DNA of 39,320 bases from JBEINZ01 sp040377825 (GTDB lineage Bacteria; Pseudomonadota; Alphaproteobacteria; Rhizobiales; Ancalomicrobiaceae). The notes under the pieces were generated by a model, which was given only the letters and a program-made list of their open reading frames with translations, ran no database searches and was not told the origin of the DNA. The position numbers and the translations under genes are program-made. The stretch is taken from positions 1 through 39,320 of the forward strand of contig JBEINZ010000003.1 of NCBI GenBank assembly GCA_040377825.1, given 5' to 3'. Below, piece after piece: positions 34,230 to 39,320 of the stretch (position 1 is the stretch's first letter; each line of letters starts with the position of its first letter).

Positions 34230-34236
34230 GGGAGGG
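34230..34236 (+). promoter_or_regulatory. Shine-Dalgarno site that fixes the GTG start of cysS
   Basis: GGGAGGG ends 6 nt before GTG at 34243. Two in-frame ATGs lie upstream: 34204 has no good ribosome site and 34228 directly abuts this motif. The protein from GTG begins ALRLYNTLTR, the normal CysRS N-terminus. Confidence 0.7.
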
Positions 34237-34242
34237 AACATC

Positions 34243-35637
34243 GTGGCCTTGCGGCTTTACAATACGCTGACGCGCGAGAAGGAAGACTTCCGCCCGATCG
34301 ATCTCGCGCTCATTCGCCTTTATGTCTGCGGACCGACGGTCTACGATTTCGCCCATATCGGCAATGCGCGGCCCGTCCTCGTGTTCGACGTGCTTTTCCG
34401 GCTGCTCCGCCACGTCTATGGCGAGGGGCATGTCAAATATGTGCGCAACATCACGGATGTCGACGACAAGATCAACGAGCGCGCCGCGCGCGACTATCCC
34501 GATCTGCCGCCGATCGAGGCGATCCGTACGCTGACCGAGAAGACCTATGCGAATTTTCGCGAGGATGTCGCCGGTCTGGGCGCCCTTGCGCCGACCGTCG
34601 AGCCGCGCGCGACCGAACATATCGCCGAAATGATCGTGATCGTGGAACGGCTGATCGCAAACGGACATGCCTATGCCTCTGACGGCCATGTGCTTTTCGA
34701 TGTGCCGTCGATGGCGGACTATGGCCAGCTTTCCAAGCGGCCGCTGGACGAGATGATCGCCGGCGCGCGCGTAGAAGTCGAGACCTACAAGCGCGACGCC
34801 ATGGATTTCGTGCTTTGGAAGCCTTCGACGGCGGACGAGCCGGGCTGGGCGTCGCCCTGGGGTCGCGGGCGGCCGGGCTGGCACATCGAATGCTCGGCGA
34901 TGTCCTGGAAGCATCTCGGCGAGACCTTCGATATTCATGGCGGCGGGATCGATCTTGTCTTCCCGCATCATGAAAACGAGGTCGCCCAGTCACGTTGCGC
35001 CTTCCATACAGCCGTCATGGCCAATGTCTGGATGCACAACGGCTTCCTGCAGGCCGAGGGCGAGAAGATGTCGAAATCGCTCGGCAACTTCGTGACCATC
35101 CGCGAATTGCTCGCGGATTGGCCGGGCGAGGTGCTGCGCCTCAACATGTTGCGGTCGCATTATCGTCAGCCGATCGATTGGACGCTGAAGGGCCTTGAGG
35201 AAAGCGCCCGCACGCTCGACGACTGGTATTGGATGGCCGGGACGATTCCGGCGGGTGCGCCGGCCGATTCCGTGATCGAGGCGCTGTCGGACGACCTCAA
35301 TACGCCGAAGGCGATCGCCGAGCTACACGCACTGCGCAACACCGCGCAACGCGCTGGCGGCAGCGATGCGCTCGGCGGCTTCGTCGGCTCGTTGAAGTTG
35401 CTCGGCTTCCTGCAGGAGACGGCGGACGCCTGGGCCGCGCGCAAGAAACAGGCGGCCGGGATCGACGCGGGCGTGGTCGAACGGCTGATCGCCGCGCGCC
35501 TTGAGGCCCGCAAGGCCAAGAACTTCGCTGAATCCGACCGCATTCGCGACGAACTCGCAGGGCTTGGCGTCACGCTGAAGGACTCCAAGGACGCTAGGAC
35601 CGGCGAGATCCGCACCGAGTGGGAAGTCGCGCGATGA
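34243..35637 (+). CDS. cysS: Cysteinyl-tRNA synthetase
   Basis: The 464-residue class I synthetase attaches cysteine to tRNA-Cys. The N-terminus reads ALRLYNTLTREKEDF, followed by LYVCGPTVYDFAHIGNARP with the zinc Cys and the HIGH-type motif, ECSAMSWKHLGETFDIHGGGIDLVFPHHENE with further zinc ligands, and EGEKMSKSLGN. A C-terminal helical anticodon domain contains the usual RLEARKAKNFAESDRIRDELAGLGVTLKD. The GTG start at 34243 is favoured by the strong ribosome site upstream; starting at ATG 34204 would add 13 residues. Its stop overlaps the PIN-domain gene start as ATGA, so the downstream genes are translationally coupled to an essential enzyme. Confidence 0.95.
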   Translation: MALRLYNTLTREKEDFRPIDLALIRLYVCGPTVYDFAHIGNARPVLVFDVLFRLLRHVYGEGHVKYVRNITDVDDKINERAARDYPDLPPIEAIRTLTEKTYANFREDVAGLGALAPTVEPRATEHIAEMIVIVERLIANGHAYASDGHVLFDVPSMADYGQLSKRPLDEMIAGARVEVETYKRDAMDFVLWKPSTADEPGWASPWGRGRPGWHIECSAMSWKHLGETFDIHGGGIDLVFPHHENEVAQSRCAFHTAVMANVWMHNGFLQAEGEKMSKSLGNFVTIRELLADWPGEVLRLNMLRSHYRQPIDWTLKGLEESARTLDDWYWMAGTIPAGAPADSVIEALSDDLNTPKAIAELHALRNTAQRAGGSDALGGFVGSLKLLGFLQETADAWAARKKQAAGIDAGVVERLIAARLEARKAKNFAESDRIRDELAGLGVTLKDSKDARTGEIRTEWEVAR

Positions 35638-36248
35638 TGACGCCCACGGACCGGCAACCGATCATTGTGGCCGATGCCGGTCCGCTCATCCGGCTCGCCG
35701 CGGCCGGGCTCCTCGATACGCTGCGCGGGCTGAACCGCCGTGTCGTGCTGGTCGATCGCGTCATCGATGAAGTCTGCGGCGATCCGTCGAAGCCCTTCGC
35801 CGCCGACGTCGCCGCATGGCTGCTCAGCATGGGCGACTCGGTCTGGCCGGCGGTGACCGTCGTCGGCGCGGGGATCGAGGCTTTGCGTGGTCGCTCCAGG
35901 TCGCCAGAGGAAGACGCGGCGCTCAAGTCCGCCTTGCGCAATTCGGGCGAATTGGCCATCCGCGAGTTCATCGACGGCTGGCTGCCCGCCCATCCGGGCG
36001 CGGCGGTCGTGGTCTACGAGGACCGCAGGGTGGCGAGCCTGTTCATCGAGGCCGACTATCCGTTGACCCTCATGACGACGCGCGCCTTCGCCGAGCTCAT
36101 CGCCGCCTGGGGCGTGAACGTTGATGCGGTCGCCGCGCTTGAGGCCGTGGCGGGCCGCTACGATCTGAAGCCCGCCCTCATCGCCGAAATCGATCCGCAG
36201 GTCCCGGCCGATCTTCGCCCGCTGCCGCAACCGAAGGGGCCAACATGA
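35634..36248 (+). CDS. PIN-domain protein, DUF3368-like (putative ribonuclease)
   Basis: The 204-residue protein has the acidic residues of a PIN nuclease in order: D14 in IVADAGPLIRLAAAG, E46 in VIDEVCG, E106 in NSGELAIREF, and E129/D130 in VVVYEDRRVASLFIEADYPLTLMTTRAFAELIAAWGV, whose layout resembles DUF3368. All canonical positions are filled, so it could be catalytically active on RNA with Mg2+ or Mn2+. About 50 residues follow the PIN fold. The start overlaps the cysS stop (ATGA), and the stop overlaps the next gene in the same way. DUF3368 toxins usually have a small UPF0175 antitoxin upstream; none is seen, and the partner here appears to be an MNT protein. Codon use resembles the neighbours. 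Confidence 0.75.
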   Translation: MMTPTDRQPIIVADAGPLIRLAAAGLLDTLRGLNRRVVLVDRVIDEVCGDPSKPFAADVAAWLLSMGDSVWPAVTVVGAGIEALRGRSRSPEEDAALKSALRNSGELAIREFIDGWLPAHPGAAVVVYEDRRVASLFIEADYPLTLMTTRAFAELIAAWGVNVDAVAALEAVAGRYDLKPALIAEIDPQVPADLRPLPQPKGPT

Positions 36249-36673
36249 TGACTTCTGCACAGGCCGCCGAACAGAAGCAGTCGGGTCCGCCGTCCGAGCT
36301 CGCCGTGTCAGAGGCCCTCACGAGCTTCATCGCGAGGGTAGCCGATCGCTACGGCACCGAGTATCAAGCCGCGTTTTTATACGGTAGTCGTGCGCGGGGC
36401 GATTATCTGCCGTGTAGCGATGCTGACCTTCTCCTCGTTTTTCGTGACGGTTCGTGGAGTCCGTGGGCGCGCACCATGGAGTTGGCCGAGATGGCATTCG
36501 ACGAAATCTTGGCTCACCATGTGGATATTCAGCCGGTCGCTGTCGCCGAGAGCCGGTGGACGGCGCAGTCAACGGATCCGTTCTTGAACGCCGTCAAGTC
36601 CGAAGCCAGATCGATCGACGCCCATGCCTTTGTCTTGGCGATCGAAGGGATGCTCACGACGCCGTCGACATGA
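36245..36673 (+). CDS. MNT-type nucleotidyltransferase domain protein
   Basis: The 142-residue protein carries the minimal nucleotidyltransferase signature: GSRARGDYLPCSDADLLLVF (47-66) with G47-S48 and catalytic D59 and D61, plus a third acidic residue D94 in HHVDIQPV. All three are present, so activity is plausible. In HEPN-MNT modules such proteins inactivate a toxin by adding AMP; no HEPN gene lies beside it. The ATG at 36245 overlaps the PIN gene stop (ATGA), and a second ATG follows directly. Codons such as TTA, GGT and CGT are commoner here than in cysS or cimA, hinting at separate origin. A 46-nt gap leads to citramalate synthase. Confidence 0.82.
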   Translation: MMTSAQAAEQKQSGPPSELAVSEALTSFIARVADRYGTEYQAAFLYGSRARGDYLPCSDADLLLVFRDGSWSPWARTMELAEMAFDEILAHHVDIQPVAVAESRWTAQSTDPFLNAVKSEARSIDAHAFVLAIEGMLTTPST

Positions 36674-36719
36674 CGGAACTGATATCGCCCGATCGCAAAA
36701 TTATAGTCTGGAACAAGCC

Positions 36720-38324
36720 ATGACCGACCGTGCCCGCGTTCATCTCTTCGACACTACGCTCCGTGACGGGGCGCAGACGAGCGGGATTGATTTTTCGCTT
36801 GAGGACAAGATCCTGATCGCCCGGATGCTCGATGATCTGGGGATTGATTATGTCGAGGGCGGCTATCCCGGCGCGAACCCGCTCGATTCGGCCTTTTTCG
36901 CCAAGAAGCGCACCAAGCGCGCGCGGTTCACCGCCTTCGGCATGACCAAGCGGCCGGGCGTCTCGGTCTCGAACGATCCGGGGATCGCGGCGCTGTTGGA
37001 GGCCGACGCCGACGCGATCTGTTATGTGGCGAAGTCGTGGGACTATCACGTTCGGGTCGCGCTCGGCACGACGCTGGAGGAAAATCTCGACGGCATCCGC
37101 CTTTCGGTCGAGGCGGCGGCGGCGCGCGGGCGCGAGATCCTGATCGATTGCGAGCATTTCTTCGACGGCTACAAGGCAAATCCGGACTATGCGCTCGCCT
37201 GCGCCAAGGTGGCGCATGAGGCTGGCGCCCGCTGGGTCGTGCTCTGCGACACGAACGGCGGCACCCAGCCGCATGAGGTCGAGCGGATCGTGTCGGCGGT
37301 CGCCGCCGTCGTCCCCGGCGACAGTCTCGGCATTCACGCCCATAACGATACCGAACAGGCGGTCGCGAACTCGCTTGCCGCCGTTCGGGCCGGCGCGCGG
37401 CAGATCCAGGGCACGCTCAACGGCATCGGCGAGCGTTGCGGCAACGCCAACCTCGTCACGCTGATCGCCACCTTGAAGCTGAAGCCGGCCTATGCTGACC
37501 GCTTCGAGATCGGCATCACCGATGAAAAGCTCGCCGAACTGACCCCGATGTCGCGGGCCTTCGACGAAATCCTCAACCGGGCGCCGAACCGGCACGCGCC
37601 TTATGTCGGCGCGTCCGCCTTCGCCACGAAGGCGGGGATCCATGCCTCCGCCCTCATGAAGGACCCGAAGACCTACGAGCATGTCACGCCGGAGGCGGTC
37701 GGCAACCGCCGTCGGCTGCTTGTTTCCGATCAAGCCGGCAAGTCGAATTTGCTCGCTGAACTCGCCCGCTTCGGCATCGAGGTCGGGCGGGACGACCCGC
37801 GGCTTGATCGGCTTCTGGCGGAAGTGAAGGAGCGCGAGGCGCGCGGCTTTGCCTATGAGGCGGCCGACGCCTCGCTTGAACTTTTGGCGCGGCGGACGCT
37901 CGGGACCGTGCCGAACTTTTTCGACGTGCAGAGCTTCCGTGTGATGATCGAGCGCAGGCACAATGCGCTTGGGCAATTGGTCACGGTTTCCGAGGCCACG
38001 GTGAAGGTGAATGTCGGCGATCAGGTGGTGTTCTCAGCAGCGGAAGGCAACGGCCCGGTCAATGCGCTTGATGGCGCGCTCCGTCGCGATCTCGGCATCT
38101 ATCAGCCCTATATCGCCGACTTGGAACTCGTGGACTTCAAGGTCCGTATCCTCAACGGCGGGACGGGCGCCACGACGCGCGTCCTCATCGAATCGAAGGA
38201 CGGCGCCGATCAGCGCTGGTTCACGATCGGCGTCTCCGAGAACATCATCGATGCGTCGTTTCAGGCGCTGATGGATTCGATCGTCTACAAGCTGGTTAAG
38301 TCGGGCGCGCCAGCCGGCGCCTAA
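36720..38324 (+). CDS. cimA: (R)-citramalate synthase
   Basis: The 534-residue protein belongs to the LeuA/HMGL-like family. The N-terminal TIM barrel starts LFDTTLRDGAQTSGIDFSLEDKI (catalytic R15, metal D16) and includes GIHAHNDTEQAVANSLAAVRAGARQIQGTLNGIGERCGNANL. A linker and a C-terminal LeuA-type allosteric domain follow (about 410-525, with VNVGDQVVFSAAEGNGPVNALDGAL). It condenses pyruvate and acetyl-CoA, opening a threonine-independent route to isoleucine, and is normally inhibited by isoleucine. ATG at 36720 is preferred over an upstream in-frame start at 36624 inside the nucleotidyltransferase gene. It ends 6 nt from the convergent dehydrogenase gene. Confidence 0.93.
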   Translation: MTDRARVHLFDTTLRDGAQTSGIDFSLEDKILIARMLDDLGIDYVEGGYPGANPLDSAFFAKKRTKRARFTAFGMTKRPGVSVSNDPGIAALLEADADAICYVAKSWDYHVRVALGTTLEENLDGIRLSVEAAAARGREILIDCEHFFDGYKANPDYALACAKVAHEAGARWVVLCDTNGGTQPHEVERIVSAVAAVVPGDSLGIHAHNDTEQAVANSLAAVRAGARQIQGTLNGIGERCGNANLVTLIATLKLKPAYADRFEIGITDEKLAELTPMSRAFDEILNRAPNRHAPYVGASAFATKAGIHASALMKDPKTYEHVTPEAVGNRRRLLVSDQAGKSNLLAELARFGIEVGRDDPRLDRLLAEVKEREARGFAYEAADASLELLARRTLGTVPNFFDVQSFRVMIERRHNALGQLVTVSEATVKVNVGDQVVFSAAEGNGPVNALDGALRRDLGIYQPYIADLELVDFKVRILNGGTGATTRVLIESKDGADQRWFTIGVSENIIDASFQALMDSIVYKLVKSGAPAGA

Positions 38325-38330
38325 CGTCCT

Positions 38331-39320
38331 TCATTGCATGTCGAGAACGACGCGCCCATCGATCGCGCCGCGCCGCATGCGCTGGAAGACGTCGTTGATG
38401 TCGTCGAGTTTCGCATAGGAAACATGCGAGGCGACCTTGCCCTCGCCGGCAAATTCGAGCGCCTCGGCAAGATCGGACCGCGTCCCGACGATCGAACCGC
38501 GCACCGTGATACGCTTCAACACCGTGTCGAAGATCGGCATGGCGAAAAAGCCCGGCGGCAAACCAACGAGCGCCATCGTTCCCTTGGCGCGCAACATGCC
38601 GAAGGCCTGTTCGAATGCCTTCGGCGAGACCGCCGTCACCAAAACCCCGTGCACGCCGCCGATCGCCTTTTGGACGACGGCGCCGGGATCTTCCTCGGCC
38701 GCGTTGATCGTGAGGTCCGCGCCGAGCGAATTGGCGAGCGCGAGCTTGTCGTCGGCGACATCGACCGCGACGCAATGCATGCCCATCGCCTTGGCATATT
38801 GGACGGCCATGTGGCCGAGCCCGCCGATCCCGGAAATGGCAACCCATTCGCCCGGCCGCGCCTCGGTTTCCTTCAAGCCCTTATAAACCGTGACACCGGC
38901 GCATAGCACCGGAGCCGCTGGACCGAACTCTAGGTTATCCGGCAGGCGCCCGACGAATTTCGCGTCCGCCAGGGCGAATTCGGCGAAGCCGCCGTTGACG
39001 GAGTAGCCCGTGTTGGACTGCTTGGCGCACAGGGTCTCCCATCCGGTGTTGCAATAGGGACAGGCGCCGCAGGCCGAATGAAGCCACGGCACGCCGACAC
39101 GGTCGCCCTCCTTGACCGCGTTGACGCCGGCGCCGAGCGCGGCGACATAGCCGACGCCTTCGTGGCCGGGGATAAAGGGCGGGCTCGGCTTGACCGGCCA
39201 ATCGCCATCGGCGGCATGCAGATCGGTATGGCACACGCCGGAGGCCATGATCTTGACCAGGATCTCGCCGGGTCCGGGCGTGGGGACCGGGACGTCCTCG
39301 ATCACCAGCGGCTTGCGGAA
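38331..39320 (-). CDS. Zinc-dependent alcohol dehydrogenase, AdhP/AdhA type (partial, N-terminus beyond window)
   Basis: The frame is open to the right edge (FRKPLVIEDVPVPTPGPGEIL...), so about the first ten residues are missing; an internal GTG at 39305 is not the real start. Catalytic zinc residues lie in SGVCHTDLHAADGDWP and PGHEGVG, and the structural zinc site is CGACPYCNTGWETLC. The Rossmann motif is GIGGLGHMAVQYAKAMG. Length and motifs match cytosolic NAD-dependent medium-chain dehydrogenases that interconvert ethanol or propanol and aldehydes. The gene converges with cimA. Its upstream control region is outside the window. Confidence 0.92.
   Translation of the reverse strand, partial: FRKPLVIEDVPVPTPGPGEILVKIMASGVCHTDLHAADGDWPVKPSPPFIPGHEGVGYVAALGAGVNAVKEGDRVGVPWLHSACGACPYCNTGWETLCAKQSNTGYSVNGGFAEFALADAKFVGRLPDNLEFGPAAPVLCAGVTVYKGLKETEARPGEWVAISGIGGLGHMAVQYAKAMGMHCVAVDVADDKLALANSLGADLTINAAEEDPGAVVQKAIGGVHGVLVTAVSPKAFEQAFGMLRAKGTMALVGLPPGFFAMPIFDTVLKRITVRGSIVGTRSDLAEALEFAGEGKVASHVSYAKLDDINDVFQRMRRGAIDGRVVLDMQ

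Noticed and set aside
1..39320. CRISPR arrays, tRNA/rRNA genes, insertion sequences, prophage genes
   Set aside because: No regularly spaced direct repeats, cloverleaf-like sequences, transposase or phage structural motifs were seen on reading both strands.

Overview
The window is GC-rich, densely packed bacterial DNA. Gene content and gene order point to an alphaproteobacterium, most likely of the order Hyphomicrobiales (Rhizobiales). The clues are the rpiA - DUF2059 - gor run, a class II DAHP synthase, a DUF2865 protein, CreA, a Calvin-type class II aldolase, and Tat-exported ABC binding proteins. A Beijerinckiaceae- or Methylocystaceae-like host is my guess; nothing here proves the family. 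I found no rRNA, tRNA, CRISPR array, insertion sequence or prophage.

Region 1 (1-11434) looks like a catabolic locus built around a divergent promoter at about 4393-4560. Leftward it encodes an enolase-superfamily dehydratase/cycloisomerase, a 3-hydroxyisobutyrate-dehydrogenase-type reductase, and a dimethylglycine/sarcosine-dehydrogenase-like FAD-GcvT protein cut by the window edge. Rightward it encodes a GH63/MGH1-like glycoside hydrolase, a large palindromic repeat, a complete PotD-B-C-A type ABC importer, and an isochorismatase-family amidohydrolase. The substrate is unknown.

Region 2 (11439-21280) holds a leftward ribose-type sugar importer (RbsB-A-C order). Diverging from it are class II fructose-bisphosphate aldolase and ribulose-phosphate 3-epimerase. 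Phosphoglycolate phosphatase, a small secreted protein, a soluble chemoreceptor with a PilZ domain, and ribose-5-phosphate isomerase A follow. The sugar-phosphate enzymes would feed the pentose phosphate or Calvin pathways.

Region 3 (21304-33157) is mostly housekeeping: a DUF2059 secreted protein, glutathione reductase, Kup potassium uptake, a HAD hydrolase, a GntR/FCD regulator with an AT-rich control region, class II DAHP synthase, glutamine-dependent NAD synthetase with an unusual hydrophobic tail, glutamyl-tRNA synthetase, and a convergent DUF2865 protein.

Region 4 (33454-39320) holds CreA, then a tightly coupled run of cysS, a PIN-domain (DUF3368-like) protein and an MNT nucleotidyltransferase, followed by citramalate synthase. 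A zinc alcohol dehydrogenase cut by the right edge closes the window. The PIN-MNT pair inside a housekeeping operon is my best candidate for an undescribed system.
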